52,529 nt of DNA from a virus: positions 1 to 52,529 of IMG/VR virus record IMGVR_UViG_3300035074_000056; one strand, written 5' to 3'. Below the pieces are notes generated by a model that had not been told where the DNA came from, ran no database searches, and saw nothing but the letters and a program-made list of their open reading frames with translations. Shown here in pieces: positions 1 through 6,446 of this stretch. The position numbers were made by a program, and so were the translations under genes. Every line of letters begins with the position of its first letter. The first letter of the stretch is position 1.

Positions 1-117
1 CGGGCACCATCGAGGTTGGCTCCTACGAGGTTGGCTCTTACGAGGTTGGCTCTTACGAGGTTGGCTCTTACGAGGCTGGCACCAACGAGGCTGGCACCAA
101 CGAGGCTGGCACCAACG
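1..117. repeat. terminal direct repeat (contig-end overlap)
   Basis: Bases 1-117 are identical to 52413-52529. This is the signature of a circular molecule, or of a circularly assembled one, with an unremoved overlap. The overlap lies inside a 15-bp tandem repeat array, so the copy number at the join may be mis-assembled. Removing it gives a circle of about 52,412 bp. Confidence 0.9.
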
Positions 118-212
118 AGGCTGGCACCATCGAGGCGGGCACCATCGAGGCGGGCACCATCGAGGCGGGCACCATCGAGGCGGGCACCATCGAGGCGGGC
201 ACCATCGAGGCG
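1..212. repeat. 15-bp tandem repeat array (left side of join)
   Basis: About 14 tandem 15-bp units. Variants include cgaggcgggcaccat, cgaggctggcaccaa, cgaggttggctctta. Each unit encodes one pentapeptide on the minus strand. The near-perfect DNA identity makes the array prone to slippage and to collapse during assembly. There are no spacers, so it is not CRISPR. Confidence 0.9.
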
Positions 213-332
213 CAAATCGGATAGGTCTGCGCCATTCCAGTGCTTATCCCGTAGATCCATATTTTGGAGTGTTTCAGCGTCGACAACCTCGATCACCTCT
301 CCCGTCCAACGGTTTTTAATTTCAATGCTCAT
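1..332 (-). CDS. pentapeptide-repeat protein, N-terminal part (continues at 52412)
   Basis: This is the 5' part of a gene that crosses the contig join. Translation starts at ATG 330-332, with GAGG about 9 bases upstream. About 24 non-repetitive residues are followed by pentapeptides of the A(D/N/R/S)LxG type (MDLRD, KHWNG, ADLSD, LRLDG, ARLDG and so on). Joined to the part ending at 51944, the protein is 266 residues with about 26-27 pentapeptides (residues about 25-158). Pentapeptide-repeat proteins fold into a right-handed quadrilateral beta helix, and some mimic DNA. The function here is unknown. The reverse MVPAS frame in the same stretch is a shadow. Sits in the leftward early operon downstream of the 136-residue gene at 398-808. 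Confidence 0.85.
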   Translation of the reverse strand, partial: MSIEIKNRWTGEVIEVVDAETLQNMDLRDKHWNGADLSDLRLDGARLDGARLDGARLDGARLDGARLDGASLVGASLVGASLVGASLVRANLVRANLVRANLVGANLDGA

Positions 333-397
333 TCCGTGTATCCTCATCAACTCAAACAATATGGTCTGCCGGTATATAGCCACCGGCAGGGTTTGGG

Positions 398-808
398 TTA
401 GGCTGTCGCTTTTGGCACCTGTGGGTAATGGTTTGAAACCATCATTTTTCGATCTTCAGGAATGGTTTTACTGGCTTCCGTGTAGCCGACTTTGTAGAAT
501 CGGCTTGCAACGCTTTTTGCCGCACCCCATTGGGCACCACTAAGCCCGAGTTTATCCAACCGAGCGGAAGCCTTTTCAATCGTTGGGTCTAGCTTTTCCC
601 AGATGAAATCCTCATCAGCTCTGGAGGGTTTATCGTTCAACAGATCCCGCAGCATTTCAAAGACTGTAATATGGATGCACTGCTCATACCCAGGCCCCAA
701 GCCGCCCATTTCTACGGTGTGGATAATCTCGCCTTCATCCCATCGCCTCAGTAGAGTTTCTAGTTCTTTATTGATTTCTTCATCGGTCAGTTTCACTGCT
801 TCGCTCAC
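398..808 (-). CDS. hypothetical phage protein, 136 aa
   Basis: A 136-residue acidic, soluble, mainly helical protein starting MSEAVKLTDEEIN, with GAGAGGTAAAGC-type sequence just upstream. No catalytic motif is recognised. It has no signal peptide or membrane segment. It sits in the leftward early operon between a short ORF (828-956) and the pentapeptide-repeat gene, so it is probably expressed early with the replication genes. Function unknown. Confidence 0.75.
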   Translation of the reverse strand: MSEAVKLTDEEINKELETLLRRWDEGEIIHTVEMGGLGPGYEQCIHITVFEMLRDLLNDKPSRADEDFIWEKLDPTIEKASARLDKLGLSGAQWGAAKSVASRFYKVGYTEASKTIPEDRKMMVSNHYPQVPKATA

Positions 809-827
809 TTGCTTTACCTCTCATTAA

Positions 828-956
828 CTAAATATTGACCGGAGGTTTATCCTCTCTCCGGTAGGAGGATAGCTGCTGGCCTGATGTGGTCTTTCTGGCT
901 TTCACTGCCAAGGTTCCGATACAGGCCCCGTCGTCCATGCGGCTCGGAACGCACAC
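828..956 (-). CDS. possible small protein, 36-42 aa
   Basis: A short frame in the gap between the 136-aa gene and the SSB-like gene. It starts at GTG 954-956 (42 aa) or ATG 936-938 (36 aa) and ends in TAG at 828-830. It contains the compact stretch VPSRMDDGACIGTLAV and a basic middle. A hairpin (ATCCTC 849-854 / GAGGAT 865-870) lies within its 3' end. The frame fits the operon's tight packing, but no ribosome binding site is convincing. Confidence 0.4.
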   Translation of the reverse strand: MCVPSRMDDGACIGTLAVKARKTTSGQQLSSYRREDKPPVNI

Positions 957-990
957 CGCAGACTTGTTAGGGTTCAGCAGCTACCTTGGG

Positions 991-1617
991 TTAGAAGGCA
1001 ATATCTTCGTCTGGCATATCAGCAGGGAACATGCCGTCCGGAGGAAGCTGGCTTTCTTCGTTGATATACCCTTGCCCAACCAATGCCTTGTATTCAGCCG
1101 ATTCCTTGATGGTGTTTTTCAGGAAGTCCGGAAAGCTGGCAAACACCTCCGTATTGAACTCGTCCATATCAAAGACGATCGGCTTATTCACGGGCGAATA
1201 CCCGGAAGTGCCTTTGGGTAATGCCTGAATACTGCTAACGCGGGCCTTTTTATATTCGCCTGCTTCTTTATGGATAATCCCGATGGAGCAGCTTTTGCCC
1301 ATGATGTTTTTCAGCTCAAACCCGGCCAATTCCTCATCAGTGAAAGCACGACCGCGCCAAGCCTCAAGGTCTTTCCGAAGATTGGCTTTTTTGCCAAGGC
1401 TGGCAGTGTAGTATTTGCCAGTAGTGAAGGGCTTGCCCTGGGTGTCGGTATCGTTCAACTCCCACCCGACATAAACCTGTTGCTTTACGCCTGTATTGCC
1501 CATGTACTCATATTCGTGAGTGCCGAGATCAATCAACATGTAGCTAGTGGCGATATATGTAGCCTCTGGGATCAGCTCATATTCGCCGCCGCCATTGTCT
1601 TTAACTACCAATGCCAT
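991..1617 (-). CDS. probable phage ssDNA-binding-like protein
   Basis: 208 residues starting MALVVKDNGGGEYELIPEATY. It has a beta-rich core (YVGWELNDTD, GKPFTTGKYYTASLG) followed by a segment with LRKDLEAWRGRAFTDEEL and an acidic tail ending in DMPDEDIAF. This layout is that of the phage-conserved proteins, of the DUF669 kind, usually placed with recombination and replication genes and treated as single-stranded DNA-binding. The acidic C-terminal tail ending in a hydrophobic residue is typical of SSBs, which use it to recruit partners. Family assignment rests on recognition of the pattern, not on a search. GGAGAAA lies just upstream of the ATG. Confidence 0.6.
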   Translation of the reverse strand: MALVVKDNGGGEYELIPEATYIATSYMLIDLGTHEYEYMGNTGVKQQVYVGWELNDTDTQGKPFTTGKYYTASLGKKANLRKDLEAWRGRAFTDEELAGFELKNIMGKSCSIGIIHKEAGEYKKARVSSIQALPKGTSGYSPVNKPIVFDMDEFNTEVFASFPDFLKNTIKESAEYKALVGQGYINEESQLPPDGMFPADMPDEDIAF

Positions 1618-1795
1618 TGTTTTCTCCTTTCAATTCACTTTTCAACTGTCTAATATTCTCTAAAGCTGCATTCACCCAAGACAGCGGGGTTGTTTGCTCT
1701 CCGTACCGCACCCGGTTTTCTATGTAGGCTTTCAGCTTTTGAAGGCTGATTTCTGCGTTTTCGGCGCGGCGGAGAGCGGTTTCAGTGGGGGTCAT
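1601..1795 (-). CDS. small coiled-coil protein, 64 aa
   Basis: Starts at ATG 1793-1795 (MTPTETALRRAENAE). The ATG overlaps the TGA of the small membrane-protein gene upstream (ATGA coupling), which argues against the longer frame from 1822. Heptad-like helices span most of its length (RRAENAEISLQKLKAYIE, NIRQLKSELKG). Its 3' end overlaps the start of the SSB-like gene by 17 bases, implying coupled translation. Function unknown. Confidence 0.65.
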   Translation of the reverse strand: MTPTETALRRAENAEISLQKLKAYIENRVRYGEQTTPLSWVNAALENIRQLKSELKGENNGIGS

Positions 1796-1932
1796 GGCTT
1801 CTTCCACATCCAACCAAAGCAAAAGCCCATAATGGCCCCGCTTACATGAAAGAACGCCACTTTCGGCTCAATGGGGCTTAGGATTAAAATAAAAGCCATC
1901 CCAAGAAGCATCGGGATCATACTAACGATCAC
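1792..1932 (-). CDS. small two-segment membrane protein, 46 aa
   Basis: GTG start at 1930-1932 overlaps the TGA of the preceding gene (GTGA), and its own TGA overlaps the next ATG. The 46 residues contain two hydrophobic stretches (IPMLLGMAFILIL and VSGAIMGFCFGWMW) separated by SPIEPK, with a basic WKKP end, so it is probably a two-pass inner-membrane hairpin. An internal ATG (1918-1920) is an alternative start. Stop-start overlap on both sides is the main support. Confidence 0.6.
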   Translation of the reverse strand: MIVSMIPMLLGMAFILILSPIEPKVAFFHVSGAIMGFCFGWMWKKP

Positions 1933-2201
1933 GCCGCTTCCCCTCTCCGCCGGATCTCATCCACCAGACAGCGTGTATGGCTGATCTCATCCGGTGTCGC
2001 AAAACCCTTTTCGTCCAGGCGGGCCACATATTCAGCCAACCGCTGGAGCATGGACTTATCAGGTAATTGCTTCTCAGGCATATCGGCCTCCATCATCAAC
2101 TCAAAGCTTGTGGGGAGATTCAGGCAGTATTCCAGGTGTTGAATGCACTGGACGTATACCAACGGGCTCATTACTGGTTGGTCTTCTTCGATATAGCTCA
2201 T
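1929..2201 (-). CDS. hypothetical protein, 90 aa
   Basis: A 90-residue acidic helical protein (MSYIEEDQPVMSPLVYVQ) with no recognised motif. Its ATG overlaps the TGA of the upstream zinc-ribbon gene (ATGA), and its own stop overlaps the GTG of the small membrane protein. Part of the chain of translationally coupled leftward early genes. Confidence 0.65.
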   Translation of the reverse strand: MSYIEEDQPVMSPLVYVQCIQHLEYCLNLPTSFELMMEADMPEKQLPDKSMLQRLAEYVARLDEKGFATPDEISHTRCLVDEIRRRGEAA

Positions 2202-2338
2202 GCGCGGGCCCTCCCAAAATACTGATCAACCGCCCAACCCGGAATCAGGGACCGGGCAACATCCTCTTGATAACGCTGGCACTCCGGGCAATCATCGCCT
2301 TTGTCAAACCAGACATTGCACATCTCGCAGTAATCCAT
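2198..2338 (-). CDS. zinc-ribbon microprotein, 46 aa
   Basis: Starts MDYCEMCNVWF. Two CxxC pairs (C4/C7 and C17/C20) form a probable treble-clef or rubredoxin-like zinc site. Start and stop both overlap neighbouring genes by a few bases (TGATG and ATGA). Function unknown; zinc-ribbon microproteins are common in phage early regions. Confidence 0.6.
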   Translation of the reverse strand: MDYCEMCNVWFDKGDDCPECQRYQEDVARSLIPGWAVDQYFGRARA

Positions 2339-2514
2339 CAGGCCACCACCCCGCCCAGCGCATTACACGCTTCACAAGGGGCGTAGTAGCCTTCATCTCC
2401 ATAGCTATAGAAGATCTCCTCAGCACCCCGGCACACCGGGCAAACCATCACGCCATGCAACTGCTGTGTCGCATTGATGATCAGGTCTAACATCAGTTCT
2501 CTTGGTAAAGCCAT
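2338..2514 (-). CDS. zinc-ribbon microprotein, 58 aa
   Basis: Starts MALPRELMLDLIIN. Two CxxC pairs (MVCPVCRG and APCEACNA) resemble a DnaJ-type or anti-TRAP-like zinc motif. It is coupled by TGATG to the next zinc-ribbon gene downstream and is the first gene after the leftward terminator-like hairpin at 2531-2574. Function unknown. Confidence 0.6.
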   Translation of the reverse strand: MALPRELMLDLIINATQQLHGVMVCPVCRGAEEIFYSYGDEGYYAPCEACNALGGVVA

Positions 2515-2530
2515 CTTTCAAAATCTCCGT

Positions 2531-2574
2531 CTAAAAATAAAGCCCGGCCCATCAAGTCGCCCATCCGGGCCGGG
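2531..2574 (-). terminator. rho-independent terminator-like hairpin
   Basis: Perfect 8-bp GC stem CCCGGCCC (2543-2550) / GGGCCGGG (2567-2574). Read leftward, it is followed by a T-rich tail (CTTTATTTTTAG, 2542-2531). Its place inside the early operon, just after the first three genes, suggests a control point for antitermination or partial attenuation. The 2577-2674 stretch beside it holds nothing else recognisable. Confidence 0.6.
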
Positions 2575-2674
2575 TGTCGTACTCAACTGTTTGGTAGGGA
2601 GTTAGTGTGGAATAAGGAAACGCGGCGGAGCGGGGAATTAAGAAGAGAGAAGAGCAGTTTGCCCCGCCGGAAAT

Positions 2675-2815
2675 CTAGTTAAGCCATCCGCTAGCCAGCA
2701 GCACCGCCACCAACACCAGCAGCACTACCCACCCAGAAACAGGATGATATCCACAGTATTGAGCTTGGACGGCTTGATAACGATTCATGCGGCTGTTAAT
2801 CTTTCTGGCAGTCAT
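2675..2815 (-). CDS. small single-pass membrane protein, 46 aa
   Basis: Starts at ATG 2813-2815 (MTARKINSRMNRYQ), which overlaps the TGA of the upstream gene. The basic N-terminal half is followed by one C-terminal membrane segment (VVLLVLVAVLLASGW). A longer frame exists upstream, but the ATGA overlap supports this start. Function unknown. Confidence 0.6.
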   Translation of the reverse strand: MTARKINSRMNRYQAVQAQYCGYHPVSGWVVLLVLVAVLLASGWLN

Positions 2816-3027
2816 GAGGCTACCTCTTGGCTGTGTGTACCAGAAGATTCCTCCACGAACGGAGGCAACCCCAAGCGCTCCTCCCATTGAGCGACAGCCA
2901 GCATGGCTTGACGCACCATGAAGTTGCTTGCAGAGCGGATCTCATGCGCTTCCATAAACCGTTTAAGACGGTGGTAGTTGGCGCGGGCCATCCGTGGATG
3001 GACATTGATAATGTCTTTAGCGGCCAT
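2812..3027 (-). CDS. hypothetical helical protein, 71 aa
   Basis: 71 residues (MAAKDIINVHPRMARANYHR), basic and helical in the first half. It may bind nucleic acid, but no helix-turn-helix signature is clear. It lies between the AlpA-like gene and the small membrane protein in the first part of the early operon. Confidence 0.65.
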   Translation of the reverse strand: MAAKDIINVHPRMARANYHRLKRFMEAHEIRSASNFMVRQAMLAVAQWEERLGLPPFVEESSGTHSQEVAS

Positions 3028-3029
3028 GA

Positions 3030-3218
3030 CTAAGCTCCTTCCGCTTGCTTGAAAGGCTGAGACTTGAGCGCTTCGATGTCGGCAAGAGGAATGCGCCGCA
3101 TCCAGTTCTTCAAGCGGTACTGATTAGGGAAAGCCCCCTGTTTGTCTAAGTTGTAGAAAGTTTGTCTTGAAATGCTCAACATCGCGCAAACTTCTTTTAT
3201 TGTTAGGTCGGGCATCAT
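3030..3218 (-). CDS. AlpA/excisionase-like helix-turn-helix regulator
   Basis: 62 residues. It begins MMPDLTIKEVCAMLSISRQT, then FYNLDKQGAFPNQYRL and a basic WMRRIPLADIEAL segment. This is the winged helix-turn-helix pattern of the AlpA/MerR-like excisionase group: a recognition helix at SISRQTFYNLDKQG and a wing with RRIPLADIE. As the first gene of the leftward operon, transcribed divergently from the repressor, it is a good candidate for an excisionase or early regulator controlling the lysis-lysogeny switch. Confidence 0.75.
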   Translation of the reverse strand: MMPDLTIKEVCAMLSISRQTFYNLDKQGAFPNQYRLKNWMRRIPLADIEALKSQPFKQAEGA

Positions 3219-3227
3219 TGACTTCCT

Positions 3228-3313
3228 TTGTCATTGTCAATGCTTGTCTATGCCATTATCTTATCAGGACTTTTGACATTGTCAACACTTGTCTATTCCA
3301 ATCTTTGTCAAAG
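3228..3313. promoter_or_regulatory. divergent promoter/operator region of the lysogeny switch
   Basis: Lies between the divergent AlpA-like and repressor genes. A 23-base element (ATTGTCAAYRCTTGTCTATK plus CCA) occurs twice, at 3233-3255 and 3278-3300. TTGACATTGTCAA (3273-3285) is a perfect palindrome and CTTTGTCAAAG (3303-3313) a second one. TTGACA occurs on both strands within the palindrome as possible -35 boxes. Leftward, GATAAT (3260-3255) is a possible -10, with 19-bp spacing. The layout suggests repressor operators overlapping both promoters. Confidence 0.6.
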
Positions 3314-3332
3314 CCGGGTAAAGTCCTTATCT

Positions 3333-3689
3333 ATGAGGACTTTCGGCACAAAGTTTGAGCTTTATATGAAAGCTGCTGGGTTTAACCCAAATAGCTTGGC
3401 AAAGAGGCTGGGGGAGGATGCCCCACTTATAAATAAGATTGTCAACAACAAGCGGGACATGTCTGAGCGTCTTATGGAGCTTATTGCCAGTCTGCCAGAG
3501 TTTAAATTGGTAGGCCTTACTGAAGAAATGATGCGTGAATGGAAGGGGAGCGATAAGTCAGACGAAATTATTGCAGAAGCAATGACACTTCCTGAAGACA
3601 GGGTTGCTCAGTATGTGGAAAAACGATTAGGGATACCCGCAGATGATATCCTTGAGCTTGCAAAGCAAGTTAAGAGGAAAAACAAATGA
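3333..3689 (+). CDS. short CI/Cro-type repressor
   Basis: 118 residues from ATG 3333-3335 (MRTFGTKFELYMKAAGF). An upstream in-frame start at 3228 would read through the operator region and is rejected. Residues about 10-50 form an XRE-like helix-turn-helix (NPNSLAKRL, GEDAPLINKIVNNKRDM). The rest is helical and charged, and no LexA-like autocleavage protease domain is present, so induction would not follow the classic RecA route. Divergent from the AlpA-like gene, with palindromic operators between. It overlaps the next gene by 4 bases. Confidence 0.75.
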   Translation: MRTFGTKFELYMKAAGFNPNSLAKRLGEDAPLINKIVNNKRDMSERLMELIASLPEFKLVGLTEEMMREWKGSDKSDEIIAEAMTLPEDRVAQYVEKRLGIPADDILELAKQVKRKNK

Positions 3690-4189
3690 AACGTGCCATT
3701 TTTTTGGTTTTGTTGCTGAGTCTTTTTTTATCCCAGCTTGTGTTCGCGGAGCGTTGGCAGCCAACGACGCCGTCAGGCTGGCCAGAAATTACCATCAACG
3801 CCCCTGAAAATGTTGTTGTTTCGAAATTCCAAAACTCTTTAGCCAACAAGGGTTTAATGCTTAGAAGTCGCCAACCTGGGATTGCCATCTTTGAGGGCAG
3901 ACGGGCTATGGCAAACTGGGCTGAGCGTATCCAGATCGGGATTGTGGCCGCCCCCATCAATTCCAACTACGACGGCATAACTAGAATCACGCTGAACTTG
4001 ATAGAGGTAGAGAGGCAAACCCGAATAATACTAATGACTGAGCGGGTTTTGAACCCTGGAACAAACGGAGAAATAGTTAATTCTACTGGGCAACTGCGAA
4101 AGCATTATGAGATCGGGATGGCCTACCTTCAGGAGGCTAAGCAAAAAATCGAGGCCGATCAAATCTCGGCGGTGAAAGAACAGAAATGA
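3686..4189 (+). CDS. exported protein of unknown function, lysogeny block
   Basis: 167 residues. A clear signal peptide (MKRAIFLVLLLSLFLSQLVFA, cleavage about residue 21) is followed by a mixed alpha/beta domain with no recognised motif. It is ATGA-coupled to the repressor upstream and to a membrane-anchored protein downstream, so it is likely expressed in the lysogen. The position makes it a lysogenic-conversion or superinfection-exclusion candidate. That is inferred from context, not homology. Confidence 0.7.
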   Translation: MKRAIFLVLLLSLFLSQLVFAERWQPTTPSGWPEITINAPENVVVSKFQNSLANKGLMLRSRQPGIAIFEGRRAMANWAERIQIGIVAAPINSNYDGITRITLNLIEVERQTRIILMTERVLNPGTNGEIVNSTGQLRKHYEIGMAYLQEAKQKIEADQISAVKEQK

Positions 4190-4674
4190 CAGAAGAGAAT
4201 TTAACAGTCAGCAGGTCGGATCGTCCGGGCTTCAAAACGATTGCTAGCGAGCTTGGGGCTTTAAGCTATAAAGCTAGTGGGCTGGCATCATTCTTGAGTA
4301 AGCCTAAGGATCTACTGGCTCCAGACCCGCTTCAAGCGATGAGGGATCGTATCAGTGCCCAGGATAAAGACATATACGATCTGTCTCAAGCTTTAAAAAG
4401 CCAACACAACGCGCTTTTAACGCTTTCTACAATAATGAACGCAACGATTGCCCAAAATAGTAAAGGAAGCACAGCGTTAAACACCACTAGTGGTAAATCA
4501 AAGAATACAGAAGAGGCCCAGGAAATCCCATCAATTAACAACTCTTGGCAACTCATATGGAAATTGGCCCATCCTCATTTCGGCAAACTGGTTCCATTCA
4601 TAGGAACAGGAATCATCTTATCCTTCATTATTTATATCGCTTTGCATTCACTGCGTGACCTTGGGCTTATCTGA
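4186..4674 (+). CDS. tail-anchored membrane protein, lysogeny block
   Basis: 162 residues starting MTEENLTVSRSDRPGFKT. A long hydrophilic, helix-rich portion (about residues 1-130, coiled-coil-like around QAMRDRISAQDKDIYDLSQAL) ends in one membrane segment (FIGTGIILSFIIYIAL, about 140-155). Its ATG overlaps the exported-protein stop. Repressor, exported protein and tail-anchored protein form one lysogeny transcript. It may protect the lysogen from other phages. Function unproven. Confidence 0.65.
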   Translation: MTEENLTVSRSDRPGFKTIASELGALSYKASGLASFLSKPKDLLAPDPLQAMRDRISAQDKDIYDLSQALKSQHNALLTLSTIMNATIAQNSKGSTALNTTSGKSKNTEEAQEIPSINNSWQLIWKLAHPHFGKLVPFIGTGIILSFIIYIALHSLRDLGLI

Positions 4675-4773
4675 TCATCATACCCCCTCAACCACTCGCC
4701 AACAAGCGCAAACTGTCCATCACTCAGCCCGCGCAACCAATCCTTGATTACCGTAGGGTTATATACCTGGACT

Positions 4774-4893
4774 TTAGGCGCATCCAGCCCCTGCTTTCTC
4801 TAGCTTTTCAATAAGCCAATCCAATTCTTCGCCCGTCAGTCCTTCCAGCCACGCCAAAACCGCCGCCTCTGCGCTCATCCTCTGCCCTTTCAT
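4774..4893 (-). CDS. possible small ORF or remnant, 39 aa
   Basis: A short leftward frame (MKGQRMSAEAAVLAWLEGL) ends at 4774. A second frame just downstream (about 4632-4790) reads LDAPKVQVYNPTVIKDWLRG without a start codon. Together they look like one gene broken by a frameshift. The LDAPK start of the second frame resembles part of the gene at 46625-46795. Weakly supported. The rest of 4675-5143 is AT-rich, with no other gene seen. Confidence 0.3.
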   Translation of the reverse strand: MKGQRMSAEAAVLAWLEGLTGEELDWLIEKLEKAGAGCA

Positions 4894-5143
4894 TTCCAAC
4901 GCTTCAATACTAACCGAACTAGAAAGAATTTTCTATAATTTGTTTTAGTAATGATATGAGATCATAACCCTACCAATCAGACAATCACTCAGCAGGGTTA
5001 ATACTTTTAGTTATCATGCTTAGGTATTATGAGTGGTAACTTTTTTGTAAAATAATTCTGCGATTCTCTCAAAAAACGGATCCACTCTAGAGCCCGCTTG
5101 TAGCCTCAATCCTAGCCAAGTGGCTTTCTTATTTGGGGTGGAA

Positions 5144-5174
5144 GGGGTCGCAGGTTCAAATCCTGTCGGTCCGA
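5144..5174 (+). other. attP core candidate: tRNA 3'-end identity segment
   Basis: GCAGGTTCAAATCCTGT (5150-5166) is a complete tRNA T-arm with a 5-bp stem and the canonical TTCAAAT loop. It is followed by CGGTCCGA (5167-5174), which fits the 3' acceptor strand plus discriminator base. No 5' tRNA half precedes it, so it is not a working tRNA. A tRNA 3' end just upstream of a tyrosine integrase gene is the usual attP arrangement. Integration would restore the host tRNA. Confidence 0.75.
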
Positions 5175-5195
5175 TAAGTCTTCAAAAAATAAAGT

Positions 5196-5245
5196 AAGGG
5201 ATCCCAATCGCAAGTATCGCACTTGAAACTAAATTGGGATCCCTT
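5196..5245. repeat. 13-bp inverted repeat before integrase
   Basis: AAGGGATCCCAAT (5196-5208) and ATTGGGATCCCTT (5233-5245) are perfect inverted repeats 24 bases apart. Each contains the palindrome GGGATCCC. They sit between the attP core and the integrase ATG. They could be recombinase or excisionase arm sites, an operator for integrase control, or an RNA hairpin limiting readthrough into int. Confidence 0.6.
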
Positions 5246-5257
5246 TATGATCCACCC

Positions 5258-6403
5258 ATGGATAGTGAATGGCTTGAACTTAAAGACGCCGCTCCCTTGA
5301 TGGAACTTGCGGAATCAACCCTGCGCCGGATGTGCAACATGGGTGAGGTACAGGGTGCTCGTTTGGCACCTTGGGGAAAGCGGCACAAGTGGCAGGTTCA
5401 CAGGAGCGTTGTTCAGCAACAGAAATCCTCTGGTACCTATGCCCAGCTTTTAGAACAATGGAAGCAAGAACAGATAAAGCTCCGCAAGGTCAAGCAGACC
5501 ACCATTGATAGATTGCATTTTGGGCACCGGGCCTATTGGCGATATCTTGCTGGGGACCCTAAAGACTGGGAATATCCAGGCGATGAGAGGATGCCTTTGG
5601 AACAGGTGACCATCCCCAACCTTCGCACCGCACTGATGAACATTAGCGGGAAGCCAGGGGCGGCTGACAACGTGTTTCGGTCCATGACCGCTTTTTATGA
5701 TTATCTGGTCAGGGAAGGGATTCGGCCCAAGGTAGACCCGGATATTTTAAAAGGAATGAAGCCGCCTAAAAACAAGCGGATTCGCAGAACGTTCATAAAG
5801 AATGACGAGATATTCCAGCAGTTGATCGAGGAAAACGAGAAGTGGGCACGGGGCAGGGCCTTCTATGATCGATTCCTGACCGGTGCGCTTTTGAAATTCG
5901 CCCGTTATACCGGCATGCGGAACTCGGAGATTTGCAATCTTGAGGTTCCCCATGTTGACTTTAAGGATCTGGTGATCAACGTCTACCGAGGGAAGGGGGA
6001 CAAGGATCGGCGGGTTGGCATCAAGCCGGAGCTGGTTGGTGTGCTTCAGGAAGCCATAAGTCGCCGCCCGGAGTCTAAATACTCTCACCTCTTTTTACAG
6101 CGCAACGGCAAGCCTTTGAACCGCCGCTGCATTAGTGAGCGGATCGGAGACTTGGCGGATCGGATCGGTTTAGATTTGACCCCCCATGGATGCCGACGGA
6201 CATTTATCACGGACTTGCTTTTAGAAGGACATCCAGTGGTAAAGATCCAAAAACTGGTAGGCCATAACGATTTGGCAACCACTCAGCTTTATGATGTCTC
6301 CTCAGATGAGGATGCTCTAGATATCCTTCGAGGCAAGCAAGAAAAAGCCCCAGCGCAGAAACCACTCGCCGCCAATCCGGAAGGGCCAACACTAGCTTAT
6401 TAA
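5258..6403 (+). CDS. int: tyrosine-recombinase integrase with N-terminal HTH
   Basis: 381 residues from ATG 5258-5260. A TTG start at 5234 would lie inside the inverted repeat and is less likely. The C-terminal half has the tyrosine recombinase signature: Arg in TGMRNSEICNLE, Lys in GKGDKDRRV, HxxR in HGCRRTF, His in LVGHNDLATTQ and the nucleophile Tyr in LYDVS. Unusually, the first about 60 residues (WLELKDAAPLMELAESTLRR, then a wing-like GARLAPWGKRHKWQV) look like a MerR/excisionase-type helix-turn-helix preceding a SAM-like core-binding domain. It would insert the phage at the tRNA-like attP just upstream. Followed by a terminator. Confidence 0.93.
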   Translation: MDSEWLELKDAAPLMELAESTLRRMCNMGEVQGARLAPWGKRHKWQVHRSVVQQQKSSGTYAQLLEQWKQEQIKLRKVKQTTIDRLHFGHRAYWRYLAGDPKDWEYPGDERMPLEQVTIPNLRTALMNISGKPGAADNVFRSMTAFYDYLVREGIRPKVDPDILKGMKPPKNKRIRRTFIKNDEIFQQLIEENEKWARGRAFYDRFLTGALLKFARYTGMRNSEICNLEVPHVDFKDLVINVYRGKGDKDRRVGIKPELVGVLQEAISRRPESKYSHLFLQRNGKPLNRRCISERIGDLADRIGLDLTPHGCRRTFITDLLLEGHPVVKIQKLVGHNDLATTQLYDVSSDEDALDILRGKQEKAPAQKPLAANPEGPTLAY

Positions 6404-6417
6404 CCCTCATTCACACA

Positions 6418-6446
6418 AAAACCCCCTGATTATCTCAGAGGGTTTT
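6418..6446. terminator. bidirectional terminator
   Basis: Stem AAAACCCCCTGA (6418-6429) / TCAGAGGGTTTT (6435-6446) with one mismatch. There is a T-run on the rightward side (after int) and a TTTTTG run on the leftward side. It ends integrase transcription and also the leftward transcript from 8392-6738 or from the candidate ncRNA promoter. Confidence 0.8.

Noticed and set aside
1-543. Rightward 175-residue and leftward MVPAS-repeat frames in the 15-bp array
   Set aside because: A 15-bp repeat is open in several frames. Only the minus frame giving A-x-L-x-G pentapeptides joins sensible N- and C-terminal domains across the contig join.
5130-5180. tRNA gene upstream of integrase
   Set aside because: Only the T-arm and 3' acceptor are present; there is no D-arm or anticodon arm. 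It fits an attP identity segment.
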